Assembly (NCBI GenBank): GCA_002390455.1
Contig: DGPN01000050.1
Location: 1 to 61,182 of the forward strand
DNA: 61,182 nt
DNA from: Flavobacteriaceae bacterium UBA4439
GTDB taxonomy: Bacteria; Bacteroidota; Bacteroidia; Flavobacteriales; Flavobacteriaceae
Reading direction: 5' to 3'
The notes below the pieces were generated by a model, which was not told the origin of the DNA, made no database searches, and worked only from the letters and a program-made list of their open reading frames with translations. Below are positions 26,152 through 34,736 of this stretch, piece after piece. The first letter of the stretch is position 1. Each line of letters opens with the position of its first letter. A program made the translations under genes and the position numbers.

Positions 26152-27279
26152 TTATTTGTTTTCAGTTTCCTCTTCCTCCCCAATTTTGATGGGTTCTGTC
26201 TTGTTCCAAACTTTTATTTTATCCTCTATACTCAAACCCGAAATGACTTCTACATTGATTCCATCGGAAATTCCTAATTTGATATTTTTTCGTTCAAATA
26301 TTTCTTTGTCGTTTTTTACCTCCACATAAGGGTCATTGGTGATTTTATCAAATTGTAACAGTGCCTCTGATATTCCCATGATGCTGTCCTTTTTTTCGAG
26401 CACCAAGGAGGCATTCGCGCTATATCCTGCCCGGATAAAAATCGAGTTGTCTAAGTAAACGTCCCCTTCAATTTTGAATTGAACGGTTCCTTGTTCCTCA
26501 TTGCCTTTGGGAGCTATAAATTTTAACTGAGCATCAAATTCTTTGTCTTGAATAGCCCCTAGACTTACCTTGAGTGGCATTCCAACGGTCAGTTTTGCAA
26601 CCTCTGCCTCGTCTACTTTCCCTTCAAAAATCATTTTGTTTAAGTCGGCCACCGTGGCAATGGTAGTTCCAGCATTAAATGTATTACTCTCAATAACTTG
26701 GTCCCCTTCTTTAATCGGTATTTCCAGTATGGTTCCCGCTACTGTAGCACGAATATTGGTATTGGCAGTGGTAGAACCTCCTGCAGAACCCATTTTAATG
26801 ATCTGAAGATCGGTTCTTGCATTTTCAACATTTTGCTTTGCTTGATCATAAGTCAATTTTGCATTGTCAAAATCTCGCTTGGAGATGATTTCCTTATCAA
26901 ATAGGGATTGATTTCTATTGAATTCTACTTCGGCATTTTTTAACAAAATCAGAGTGTTGGATAGCCTTCCTTTGGCTGTATTCAAAGCTTGTTCGTTGGG
27001 AACGACCTTCACTTTGGCCAACAGGTCTCCGTTGGTTACCAAATCACCTTCCTCAACGAACAGTTTTTCAATGATACCGGAAATTTGGGGTTTAATTTCT
27101 ACTTCATCCTCAGGAATTACTGTCCCGGTGACTACTGTCTTTTTTTCAATACTTTGAATTTCAGGAGACTGAACCTCATACTCGACCAGCGGTTTGCTAT
27201 TGGTCTTTATAAAATAGAGCGTTGCAAAAATGGCTCCGAAAACAAGTAAGCCAATTCCTAAATATTTAATAATTTTCAT
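26152..27279 (-). CDS. Periplasmic adaptor (MacA/HlyD-like)
   Basis: This is a 375-residue membrane-fusion protein linking the ABC permeases to the TolC duct. An N-terminal uncleaved anchor (about residues 6-26) is followed by a beta-barrel/lipoyl half motif (VTGTVIPEDEVEIKPQISGIIEKL), a coiled-coil hairpin (about 95-160), the second lipoyl half (IRATVAGTILEIPIKEGDQV), and a beta-barrel domain ending in an acidic tail. The arrangement is that of MacA. It starts 15 bases after the second permease gene. Confidence 0.93.
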   Translation of the reverse strand: MKIIKYLGIGLLVFGAIFATLYFIKTNSKPLVEYEVQSPEIQSIEKKTVVTGTVIPEDEVEIKPQISGIIEKLFVEEGDLVTNGDLLAKVKVVPNEQALNTAKGRLSNTLILLKNAEVEFNRNQSLFDKEIISKRDFDNAKLTYDQAKQNVENARTDLQIIKMGSAGGSTTANTNIRATVAGTILEIPIKEGDQVIESNTFNAGTTIATVADLNKMIFEGKVDEAEVAKLTVGMPLKVSLGAIQDKEFDAQLKFIAPKGNEEQGTVQFKIEGDVYLDNSIFIRAGYSANASLVLEKKDSIMGISEALLQFDKITNDPYVEVKNDKEIFERKNIKLGISDGINVEVISGLSIEDKIKVWNKTEPIKIGEEEETENK

Positions 27280-27294
27280 GTTGAAATGTATTTA

Positions 27295-28572
27295 TTATTC
27301 TTCTCTTAATGCGTCAATGGGTTTTATACTTACTGCCCTCTGGGCAGGGATTAGTCCTATCAAAGTTCCCAATACTACCATGGTCAACAAAGCGCCAACT
27401 ACCAATGGAATGGGAACAGTGGGATTGGTATATGGAAAATCAGATTGGTTTTGCGTAGCCAAGTTGATGATGGCCAAAACAGCTGCACCTAAAATGATGC
27501 CGACTATACCTGCAATAACCGTTAAAAATACAGACTCCAATAAAATTTGAACCCTCACTTCCCCAGGAGTGGCACCCAGTGCACGCCTTACTCCCAGCTC
27601 TTTGGTTCGCTCTTTGACTGAGATCAGCAGTATGTTTCCAATTCCTATGACCCCGGCCAAAATGGTCGCTAAGCCTACCACAAGAGACAAAAAGGTCATC
27701 CCATTGGCAAAGCCACTGATACGGTTAAATACCTCTCCGATGTTGAACGATCCAAATGCTCTTTCATCTTCAGGAGCCACCTTGTGGATTTTTTTTAAAA
27801 CATCCTTGACATTTTTTTCCACGGCAACCACATCAGCATCCGCATAGGCAGCAATGGTAAACCAATCTACGTATTCACCAGTGTTGTATAAATTTCTAAA
27901 GGTGTTAAAGGGAATAAAAATATCACCATCGGTTTCAAAACCTCCCCCTTCAAGATATTTGTGAACCCCAATCACTTGGAAATAGACATTATTGATCCGT
28001 ATGTATTTTCCTAAGGGGTCTTCATCTTCATCGAATAATTCCTCTTGGGTACGCTCACCAATCACACAAACTTTACGATTGAACCGCTGGTCTTCTTCAT
28101 TGATAAATCGACCGCCATTGAATATTTTTTTAGTGGCAATTTTGGTGTATTCAGGAAAATCTCCATAGATATTGTAAGTACGAGAGGTTTCTTTGTGAAC
28201 CACGCTTGCCGGCAGACTGCCTCCAAATACCCCCCTTGCGTTTCTTGGTGCGATGTATTTAATTTCGGGGATTTGCCGTTTTAGATCTTCAACATTGGAA
28301 ATGGTAAAACGCGGATATCTTCCGACTTTGAAACCTGCATAGGGAACACTGGTTCTCTGCGGCCAGACGAACATGGAGTTCATGGCCATGTCTTCAAATT
28401 CGCGTTCAAAACCATTGTCCAAACCTTTGGCCGCACCTGATAGGGTAATGTATATAAATATGCCCCACAATACCCCAATCACCGTGATGATGGTTCGGGT
28501 TTTGTTTTTGGCAATGGATCCGAAAATCTCCTGCCAAGTATCAAAATCAAAAATGACCTTTAAACTATTCAT
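27295..28572 (-). CDS. ABC transporter permease (MacB/FtsX type), second copy
   Basis: This is a 425-residue inner membrane protein. One N-terminal membrane helix (about 23-43) is followed by a large periplasmic MacB_PCD domain (~45-295). Three C-terminal helices carry the FtsX signature ending TKELGVRRALGATPGEV, where the coupling helix contacts the ATPase. It overlaps the first permease gene by 8 bases and is clearly its paralogue. A heterodimeric permease pair served by one ATPase is likely, unlike the fused MacB of Escherichia coli. Confidence 0.92.
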   Translation of the reverse strand: MNSLKVIFDFDTWQEIFGSIAKNKTRTIITVIGVLWGIFIYITLSGAAKGLDNGFEREFEDMAMNSMFVWPQRTSVPYAGFKVGRYPRFTISNVEDLKRQIPEIKYIAPRNARGVFGGSLPASVVHKETSRTYNIYGDFPEYTKIATKKIFNGGRFINEEDQRFNRKVCVIGERTQEELFDEDEDPLGKYIRINNVYFQVIGVHKYLEGGGFETDGDIFIPFNTFRNLYNTGEYVDWFTIAAYADADVVAVEKNVKDVLKKIHKVAPEDERAFGSFNIGEVFNRISGFANGMTFLSLVVGLATILAGVIGIGNILLISVKERTKELGVRRALGATPGEVRVQILLESVFLTVIAGIVGIILGAAVLAIINLATQNQSDFPYTNPTVPIPLVVGALLTMVVLGTLIGLIPAQRAVSIKPIDALREE

Positions 28573-29794
28573 CTCTTAAAGCTACTATGGGTTTGATGCG
28601 GGCAGCCCTTTTGGCTGGAATATAGCCAGCAATGGCTCCGAATAGAATCAGTAATACGGTTGACACTATCGCAGTAATACTATCTACATAGGGATCAATG
28701 ATGAAAAATTCTTCCAACCGATCTCCCATATTACCCAAGAGTGCCATACCGCCAATCATTCCTGTAATACCGGAAAGTACTGTAATAAAAATAGACTCTT
28801 GTAAGACCATACCAATCACACTTTTTGGCGTGGCGCCAAGGGCTTTTCTGACCCCCAACTCTTTGGTGCGTTCTTTGACCACAAATACCATTATATTGGA
28901 AATACCAATGATTCCAGCAATTAAAGTCCCAATGCCTACAAAAGTGACAATCATCTGTAATACGCCCGCAAACTGTTGGTTTTGACGTATTTGGTCGGCT
29001 AGATTTCTGATTCTAATTCCGTTGTTATCTCTGGGATCAATGGACTTTTTCTTTTTTAAAAAAAGACGCAATTGTTCTTCAAATACCAAGGCCGTTTTAT
29101 AGCCAAACTCTGGTCGAAAACTAACAATGATAGAACTAATTTTATCGTTGTTTTTTTCGATCAATTGCTGGGTGGTATAGGACATGTAGATTAATCGTTC
29201 CTCGCGATCTCCACTTTGGTCTTGGAATACTCCAACGACCTTAAAAGCACTGGATCCAATTTCTAAATATTTTCCAATGGGATTTTCATTCTTAAATAGG
29301 TCCTTGGCCACCAAACGACCAATGACAATATTTTTAGTTTTATTGAGCACATCATCTTGATTGATGTACCGTCCATTCATAATAATGGTTTTTTCCACGA
29401 ACTGATGGGCAGGAGCAACCGCTCTGGTGGAATAGTTGTCAGATTCGCCTCTGTATTTCACCTGGGCGTTTCTGTTGATTCTGGGGGTAATGTCTTCTAA
29501 AAAGAATTTAAAGTTGTCTTTGATGTCTTCCAGATCACTGTTATCGAATTCTATCCTTCTGTTGGCTTTGAAACCTCTATAGGGTTTGGAGGTTGTGCTA
29601 GGATAGATCCATAAAGTATTGGTAGCGTCATCTAAAAAAAACTGTTTGAAGGTGTTTTTTAATCCATTCCCAAATCCAAAGAGAACGATAAAAATAAAAA
29701 TCCCCAAAGCGACAGTAAAACCAGACAGAAAAGTCCTAAGCCTATTTTTTCGAATGGTTTCAAAAATCTCTTGCCAACGGTCTCTGCTAAACAT
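28565..29794 (-). CDS. ABC transporter permease (MacB/FtsX type), first copy
   Basis: This is a 409-residue permease with the same layout as the next gene: an N-terminal helix (about 21-41, after RWQEIFETIRKNRLRTFLSG), a periplasmic domain, and three C-terminal helices with VKERTKELGVRKALGATPKSV and IPAKRAARIKPIVAL at the end. Its start overlaps the ATPase gene by 8 bases. Together with the ATPase, adaptor and TolC it should export a lipophilic compound, peptide or siderophore. The substrate is not visible. Confidence 0.92.
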   Translation of the reverse strand: MFSRDRWQEIFETIRKNRLRTFLSGFTVALGIFIFIVLFGFGNGLKNTFKQFFLDDATNTLWIYPSTTSKPYRGFKANRRIEFDNSDLEDIKDNFKFFLEDITPRINRNAQVKYRGESDNYSTRAVAPAHQFVEKTIIMNGRYINQDDVLNKTKNIVIGRLVAKDLFKNENPIGKYLEIGSSAFKVVGVFQDQSGDREERLIYMSYTTQQLIEKNNDKISSIIVSFRPEFGYKTALVFEEQLRLFLKKKKSIDPRDNNGIRIRNLADQIRQNQQFAGVLQMIVTFVGIGTLIAGIIGISNIMVFVVKERTKELGVRKALGATPKSVIGMVLQESIFITVLSGITGMIGGMALLGNMGDRLEEFFIIDPYVDSITAIVSTVLLILFGAIAGYIPAKRAARIKPIVALRDE

Positions 29795-30488
29795 ATTTTT
29801 CCGCTATAACCTGCTCAACTTTTTGATCTTCAACAATCACCCCATCTTTGAGGGTAACGATTCTTTTACACATATTTGCAATATCCAATTCATGAGTAAC
29901 CACTAAAATGGTCTTACCTTCATTATTGATTTGTTGTATTAGCCCCATGACTTCATTAGATGTTTTTGAATCCAATGCTCCAGTAGGCTCGTCAGCAAGA
30001 AGAACTTTTGGTTGAGAAGCCATGGCTCGAGCGATGGCCACCCTTTGTTTTTGACCACCAGAAAGCTCGCTGGGTAAATGAGTCGCCCAATCTTTTAAAC
30101 CTACTTTTTCCAAATATTCAAGTGCTTTTACCTGTCGGATTTTTCTTCCTAAACCCTGATAATAAAGTGGCAAAGCAACATTCTCTAATGCATTTTTATA
30201 ATTGATCAGGTTGAAAGATTGGAAAATAAATCCCAAAAATTTATTGCGGTAAGTGGCTGCAGTAGTTTCAGTCAAACCATCAATCAATACATTGTCAAGT
30301 AAATATTCTCCCTCGTCAAGCGAATCGAGCATTCCCAATATATTGAGCAAGGTGGATTTGCCTGATCCTGATGACCCCATGATGGCTAACAACTCTCCCT
30401 CTTTGATATCCAAATCAATTCCTTTAAGGACATGCAGAGAACTGTCACCCATCCTGTAGGACTTATGAAGATTTTTGATACTAATCAT
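29787..30488 (-). CDS. ABC transporter ATPase (MacB/LolD type)
   Basis: This is a 233-residue ATPase. Walker A is GSSGSGKST near residue 38, the Q-loop is in GFIFQSFNLI, the signature is LSGGQKQRVAIARA, Walker B is VLLADEPTGALDS, and the H-loop is VVTHELDIA. It belongs to the MacB/LolD group that powers mechanotransmission rather than substrate passage through the membrane. It is the first gene of the efflux operon. The 118 bases upstream (30489-30606) hold only an AT-rich leader with no clear promoter match. Confidence 0.94.
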   Translation of the reverse strand: MISIKNLHKSYRMGDSSLHVLKGIDLDIKEGELLAIMGSSGSGKSTLLNILGMLDSLDEGEYLLDNVLIDGLTETTAATYRNKFLGFIFQSFNLINYKNALENVALPLYYQGLGRKIRQVKALEYLEKVGLKDWATHLPSELSGGQKQRVAIARAMASQPKVLLADEPTGALDSKTSNEVMGLIQQINNEGKTILVVTHELDIANMCKRIVTLKDGVIVEDQKVEQVIAEKYV

Positions 30489-30606
30489 GGTAGTTATTTA
30501 TTTGGGTTACAAAGTTACTTCGATTAATTATAACTGTCTAATATTAGAAGGTTTAACACTATCTATAATGTTTGAAAAAATAATAATTACCAATGAAAAT
30601 ACTAGG

Positions 30607-30813
30607 TTATTTTTTAAGCATCTTAAAAATTTGATAGCCCACAAGACCAACTAAAAGATATGGAATAGCCATAAGGTAGATAATCCCATTATTGATTCCT
30701 TTGGCAGTTTCTTGGGCATCCCCCGATTCTAAAACTGCTCTGCACATAGAACACTGAGCGGAAGACTCTGCAACTACAAATAGGATCAACAAACATGATA
30801 TTAAAATACGCAT
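30607..30813 (-). CDS. Small membrane protein with CSMC motif
   Basis: This is a 68-residue protein. A Sec signal-like N-terminus ends SSAQ at about residue 19. It is followed at once by CSMC-RA-V and then a single membrane helix (about 44-64, IIYLMAIPYLLVGLVGYQIF) and a Lys tail. The CxxC pair after export would face the periplasm and could bind copper or exchange disulfides. It is the last gene of the cytochrome oxidase accessory block, 4 bases after the DUF420 gene. I recognise it as recurrent in such loci but know no assigned function. It is too short to place by fold. Confidence 0.75.
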   Translation of the reverse strand: MRILISCLLILFVVAESSAQCSMCRAVLESGDAQETAKGINNGIIYLMAIPYLLVGLVGYQIFKMLKK

Positions 30814-30817
30814 AGGT

Positions 30818-31351
30818 TTAATAATATGGTGCTATCATCAAATACACCACTACCCCCGTTATGGCGATATACAACCATATAGGGAAAGTAATGACGGAAA
30901 TTTTTTTATGATCTTCAAATCTTTTTGAAATGGCTCTCACATAGGTGATCAATACCATGGGTATGATTCCAATGGAAAGTATAATATGAGAAATAAGGAT
31001 AAAATAGTAAATGTATTTTACGGCACCTTCTCCACCAAAAGGAGTGGGGTCTGAGGTCATGTGATAGGCTACATACATGACCAAAAAGACCAAAGACAAG
31101 GCAATGGCAATCTTCATCAATGATTCGTGGACTTTAATTTTTTTCTGACGAATCGCCACATAGGCCAGTACCAAAATCAAAGCAGTCAATGCATTGATGG
31201 CAGCATATATAGGGGGTAAGAAATCAAGAGGGGCTACATTGGGCAATCTCACCGTAAAGAGAACCGCAACCACCACAGGGATTAAAATGGATACTGCTGT
31301 GATGAGTTTACTGTATTTCTTAGAGGGATCACTTACACTTTGCTCTTTCAT
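30818..31351 (-). CDS. DUF420 family membrane protein
   Basis: This is a 177-residue inner membrane protein with five predicted helices (starting near residues 16, 45, 79, 114 and 154). The segment LIPVVVAVLFTVRLPNVAPLDFLPPIYA and the histidines in MYVAYHMTSDPTPFGGEG and FILISHIILS fit DUF420 (YozB-like), a family often found beside SCO and cytochrome oxidase genes and thought to help oxidase assembly. It is distantly like CtaG-type or subunit III membrane proteins. It starts 11 bases after the SCO stop. Confidence 0.85.
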   Translation of the reverse strand: MKEQSVSDPSKKYSKLITAVSILIPVVVAVLFTVRLPNVAPLDFLPPIYAAINALTALILVLAYVAIRQKKIKVHESLMKIAIALSLVFLVMYVAYHMTSDPTPFGGEGAVKYIYYFILISHIILSIGIIPMVLITYVRAISKRFEDHKKISVITFPIWLYIAITGVVVYLMIAPYY

Positions 31352-31362
31352 TTCAATGGGTT

Positions 31363-32058
31363 TTATTCCTTTAATAACCTTTCAATATCCTCTAGTAGCA
31401 TCTCCACACCTTGCACGTCTTGATCTTCTCTATCCAAACCAGAATAGTAGACAATGGGGTTGTCAAAACGATCGACCCTTGAACGGATGTACCCGTTTTT
31501 GTCGATCAAGGCAAAATAGCCTTGGTGTTCGAAACCTCCAGCTACAGCAGGATTTATCCCTGCAAAGATACTAAATCCTGAATTGGCAAGTTCATATACC
31601 GTAGATTTCTCGTCGGTCAAAAAATGCCAATTTTGGGATTTTACACCATAGTCCTCTGCATATTTTTTTAATACATGGGGCTTATCATTGTCGGGGTCAA
31701 TGGTGAAAGATGCAATCCCAAAATCTTGGCGATCCCCAAAACGATCGTCCAAAATTTTCATATTCTTATTCATGATAGGGCAAATGGTGGGACATCGGGT
31801 AAAGAAAAATTCCGCCAAGTAAACTTTTCCCCTGAAATCTTCATTACCAATCAATAAACTGTCTTGGTTACGCATCAAAAATTCAGGGACCTTTTTGGCT
31901 TCACCGTTGAGTTTAATGTAAGCCAAGGGTTTTGCTGGAACAGATCGATTGCTTTCGACCTGAGTATTGTTTGCCACTCGATCAACGATCTTGGGGATGA
32001 ACAAAAGACCAAAAACAATCAGAATGATGATTAAACCTATATAACTTAAGTTTTTCAT
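31363..32058 (-). CDS. SCO1/SenC family copper chaperone
   Basis: SCO proteins load copper into the CuA site of cytochrome c oxidase subunit II. From the ATG at 32058 the 231-residue protein has one N-terminal anchor (MKNLSYIGLIIILIVFGLLF) and a periplasmic thioredoxin-fold domain. The copper-binding motif is CPTICP in AEFFFTRCPTICPIMNK, and the distal His is in GFEHQGYFALID. A longer GTG-initiated frame would overlap the upstream gene. The chosen ATG begins one base after that gene's TAG. It is part of the oxidase operon. Confidence 0.93.
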   Translation of the reverse strand: MKNLSYIGLIIILIVFGLLFIPKIVDRVANNTQVESNRSVPAKPLAYIKLNGEAKKVPEFLMRNQDSLLIGNEDFRGKVYLAEFFFTRCPTICPIMNKNMKILDDRFGDRQDFGIASFTIDPDNDKPHVLKKYAEDYGVKSQNWHFLTDEKSTVYELANSGFSIFAGINPAVAGGFEHQGYFALIDKNGYIRSRVDRFDNPIVYYSGLDREDQDVQGVEMLLEDIERLLKE

Positions 32059-32059
32059 A

Positions 32060-32719
32060 CTAGGGAGTATTCTTATTGTACTTCTTCCATGCACGGCGGT
32101 ATTCGGCCAAGATTACCTTAATGTCATCTACCATTTTATTGTTGATTTCAGCCACAGACTGTGCATTAAAACCAAAAAGGGTTCCCCCGTCTTCGTCGTC
32201 GTCACGCCCTCTCAGACTGCGTTCTTTATCGATGATAAAAACATAGGGTAAGCTTTTTTCGTCGGAGAGTTGCAAAGGGGTTTTTAGGCTTTTAAATAAA
32301 CTTGTGATTTGATCATCACTTCCAAAAACAAAACGCCACTTGATCAAATCGGTTCCTACACCTGACTTTAGTTCTTGTTTGAGTTCCTCAACCTGAGTCT
32401 GTTGACCCTCTTGCACAACCATAACAAACTGAAAGTCTTTGAACTGATAAAAGCGTTTGTATATTTTTTGATTCAAGTTCAAGGCATCCCCTTTTTTATC
32501 GGAGAGGTCATCTCCCCAAAAACCCAATACGGTAATACGGTCTTGAAATTGGACAGGCTCTCCTGAAAGGGTATTCCACTGATGAACATCGTCCACCGCT
32601 TTGGTCAAAACGGGCAACAGCGCAAAATTATTTTTGCCAGAGGCAAAAAACAAATAGATGACTATTGGAAATACAAATAGGATAAAGAGGACAAAATATT
32701 TTTTAAAAGATTTATTCAT
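32060..32719 (-). CDS. Membrane-anchored, cysteine-less SCO-like protein
   Basis: This is a 219-residue protein directly before the SCO gene in the same operon. One N-terminal helix (about 8-28) precedes a periplasmic domain whose order of motifs imitates SCO: ITVLGFWGDDLSDKKGDAL sits where SCO has its CxxxC loop, followed by FVFGSDDQITSLF and SLPYVFIIDKERSLRG, in the thioredoxin-fold positions. It contains no cysteine at all, so it cannot bind copper the way SCO does. It is probably a degenerate thioredoxin-fold partner in oxidase assembly. The assignment rests on layout, not on a recognised family name. Confidence 0.6.
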   Translation of the reverse strand: MNKSFKKYFVLFILFVFPIVIYLFFASGKNNFALLPVLTKAVDDVHQWNTLSGEPVQFQDRITVLGFWGDDLSDKKGDALNLNQKIYKRFYQFKDFQFVMVVQEGQQTQVEELKQELKSGVGTDLIKWRFVFGSDDQITSLFKSLKTPLQLSDEKSLPYVFIIDKERSLRGRDDDEDGGTLFGFNAQSVAEINNKMVDDIKVILAEYRRAWKKYNKNTP

Positions 32720-32739
32720 AAAAATATGTCCGATCTATT

Positions 32740-33123
32740 CTAAAAATTCCAACTGACAAATCCGCTATTCATCACTTCAAAAATATAGTCGGCTTCGAGT
32801 ATCAAAATAAAAATCAGATAAGGAATTAATATGATTAACGGCAGAACAATGGCACCCTGAAGGCTGCCTGTTTCATCCCTGACATGCATAAAGTCCCATG
32901 CGATATAATAGGCTTTGACAAGTGTTAAAATGATAAAGATCCAATTCAACAATTTCATACTGAGGAAATAATTCATCAAAAAATCGGGTTTGATGATCCC
33001 CAACGCTACCTCAACGGTGGTTACTATTGATAAAAATATTAAAACGCCCCAAATTTTTTGAACGTTAGATTTGAACTTTAAAGCTCCTCTAAAAATTGCA
33101 AGTTTGTGAGTTCCTTCAGCCAT
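32740..33123 (-). CDS. Cytochrome c oxidase subunit IV
   Basis: This is a 127-residue inner membrane protein with three helices (about 26-46, 57-77 and 90-112), matching the small prokaryotic subunit IV (CoxD-like) of heme-copper oxidases. The KAYYIAWDFMHVRDE segment between helices 2 and 3 is characteristic. It lies 17 bases after the large subunit III gene. It stabilises the oxidase and has no catalytic cofactor. Confidence 0.85.
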   Translation of the reverse strand: MAEGTHKLAIFRGALKFKSNVQKIWGVLIFLSIVTTVEVALGIIKPDFLMNYFLSMKLLNWIFIILTLVKAYYIAWDFMHVRDETGSLQGAIVLPLIILIPYLIFILILEADYIFEVMNSGFVSWNF

Positions 33124-33140
33124 TAGTTATAATTTTTGGA

Positions 33141-34115
33141 TTAAACGAGATAGAAAAATGTAAATACAAATACCCAGACCAAATCGACAAAGTGCCAATA
33201 GAGTCCTACTTTTTCTACCATCTCATAATGTCCTCTTTTTTCATAGGTTCCGACAATGACATTAAAAAATATGATCATGTTGATGATGACCCCAGAAAAA
33301 ACGTGGAAGCCATGGAAACCTGTTATGAAAAAGAAAAAATCGGCAAAGAGTCGGTTTCCATATTCGTTGTGGATGAGGTTGGCTCCTTCCACTACTCCAA
33401 CGGCATTTTCTATTTTATCCAGAGAATCGTCTCGAGAGAGAACAATTTTTTGACCTTTTTCATCCAACTTTTCACTCCTGATGACCAAGTTTTCGGTGGA
33501 TTCAAAACCTTCCACTACTTCGGCTAAGGAATAAGTAGTTAAGGACCCTTCGCTTTCATACCAAATCCCGTTGCTTCCTTTGTGCGTGCTGCGCTCGGTT
33601 GGAATAGAAACAGCAAAGTCCGCAATAGCGACTCTTTTACCTGTATCCGCATTGACAAATTGCAAAATCTGACCTCCCTTGGTTTCTAAAGCTCCATATT
33701 CTCCTTTGATAAAGTTTTTCCATTCCCAAGCTTGAGATCCAACGAAAACTGCACCTCCAATGATGGTCAACAACATATAAAAAGTTACTTTCGATTTGTT
33801 CATATGATGTCCCGCATCCACAGCCAATACCATAGTAACAGAGGAGAAAATCAATATAAAGGTCATCAAGGCTACATAATACATGGGTGCATCTACACCG
33901 TGTAAAAAGGGAAAGTGAGTAAAAACCTCATCGGCAATAGGCCAAGAATCAATATTTTTAAAACGAGAAAAGCCATAGGAAACCAAAAAACCGGAGAAGG
34001 TAAGTGCATCAGATACGATAAAAAACCACATCATCAGTTTACCATAACTGGCTTTGAGTGGTCGCTGACCTCCAGCCCAAAGATTGGCCTCTTTTTCAGC
34101 TGCAGTTAATTCCAT
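33141..34115 (-). CDS. Cytochrome c oxidase subunit III with periplasmic insertion
   Basis: This is a 324-residue subunit III-type protein. Helices lie near 26-46, 76-100, 110-128, 258-282 and 300-320, with family features in WFFIVSDALTFSGF, MNKSKVTFYMLLT, FFFITGFHGFHVFSGV and YWHFVDLVWVFVF. Between helix 3 and the next helix sits an extra ~115-residue hydrophilic segment (about 137-253), absent from the neighbouring 193-residue subunit III. It would form a soluble domain of unknown role. The gene follows the smaller subunit III gene after 39 bases. Confidence 0.9.
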   Translation of the reverse strand: MELTAAEKEANLWAGGQRPLKASYGKLMMWFFIVSDALTFSGFLVSYGFSRFKNIDSWPIADEVFTHFPFLHGVDAPMYYVALMTFILIFSSVTMVLAVDAGHHMNKSKVTFYMLLTIIGGAVFVGSQAWEWKNFIKGEYGALETKGGQILQFVNADTGKRVAIADFAVSIPTERSTHKGSNGIWYESEGSLTTYSLAEVVEGFESTENLVIRSEKLDEKGQKIVLSRDDSLDKIENAVGVVEGANLIHNEYGNRLFADFFFFITGFHGFHVFSGVIINMIIFFNVIVGTYEKRGHYEMVEKVGLYWHFVDLVWVFVFTFFYLV

Positions 34116-34154
34116 AAAGTCAAATTCAAATTAGTTATCACAAATTTATATATT

Positions 34155-34736
34155 TTAGCTGTACAGCACCACAAATAGGTACAAATAAATCCACAAGAAG
34201 TCAAGAAAATGCCAGAACAAATGGGCCAATTCAAAACCCAAAGTGTTGGATCCTGAATAGCTGCCTCGAAGCAATCTTACATAAACTACCGTAAGGACGA
34301 TCATCCCGACAAATAAATGCGCCAAATGCAACAAAACCAAAACATATAAAAAGGAGGTTGTAATAGAACTTTCTGCACCGGTAAAGTAATAACCTTTGGC
34401 AATAATGTCTCCAAACCCTTTAAATTGAAAATAAACAAACAGCAGTGCCAATAAAAAAGTGGTCAACACCCATGTTTTGGTTTGCTTAATTTTTATTGCC
34501 TCTAGGGATTTTTTCGCCATAAAGAAGGTAATACTGCTCAATAAAATAAGCAGTGTACTGATGGCAAAAGCACTGGGCATCTCAAATTGGGACAACCAGT
34601 CTGCTCTAGAACTGCTCACAACATACGCACTCGTCAATCCTGCGAAGGTCATGGACATGCTGATCATCCCGACCCAGAGCATCATCTTTTTTGCTTTGTT
34701 CTCTTTTATTACTTGTTCGTCCATTGCTAGATCCAT
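34155..34736 (-). CDS. Cytochrome c oxidase subunit III (short)
   Basis: This is a 193-residue five-helix heme-copper oxidase subunit III without the insertion seen in its neighbour. Features include MMLWVGMISMSMTFAGLTSAYVV and the C-terminal FELAHLFWHFLDFLWIYLYLF. It starts 10 bases inside the end of the heme O synthase gene, implying coupling. The two subunit III proteins probably occupy one oxidase complex whose subunits I and II are encoded outside this window. An ATG four codons on (MDEQVIKEN) is an alternative start. Confidence 0.9.
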   Translation of the reverse strand: MDLAMDEQVIKENKAKKMMLWVGMISMSMTFAGLTSAYVVSSSRADWLSQFEMPSAFAISTLLILLSSITFFMAKKSLEAIKIKQTKTWVLTTFLLALLFVYFQFKGFGDIIAKGYYFTGAESSITTSFLYVLVLLHLAHLFVGMIVLTVVYVRLLRGSYSGSNTLGFELAHLFWHFLDFLWIYLYLFVVLYS

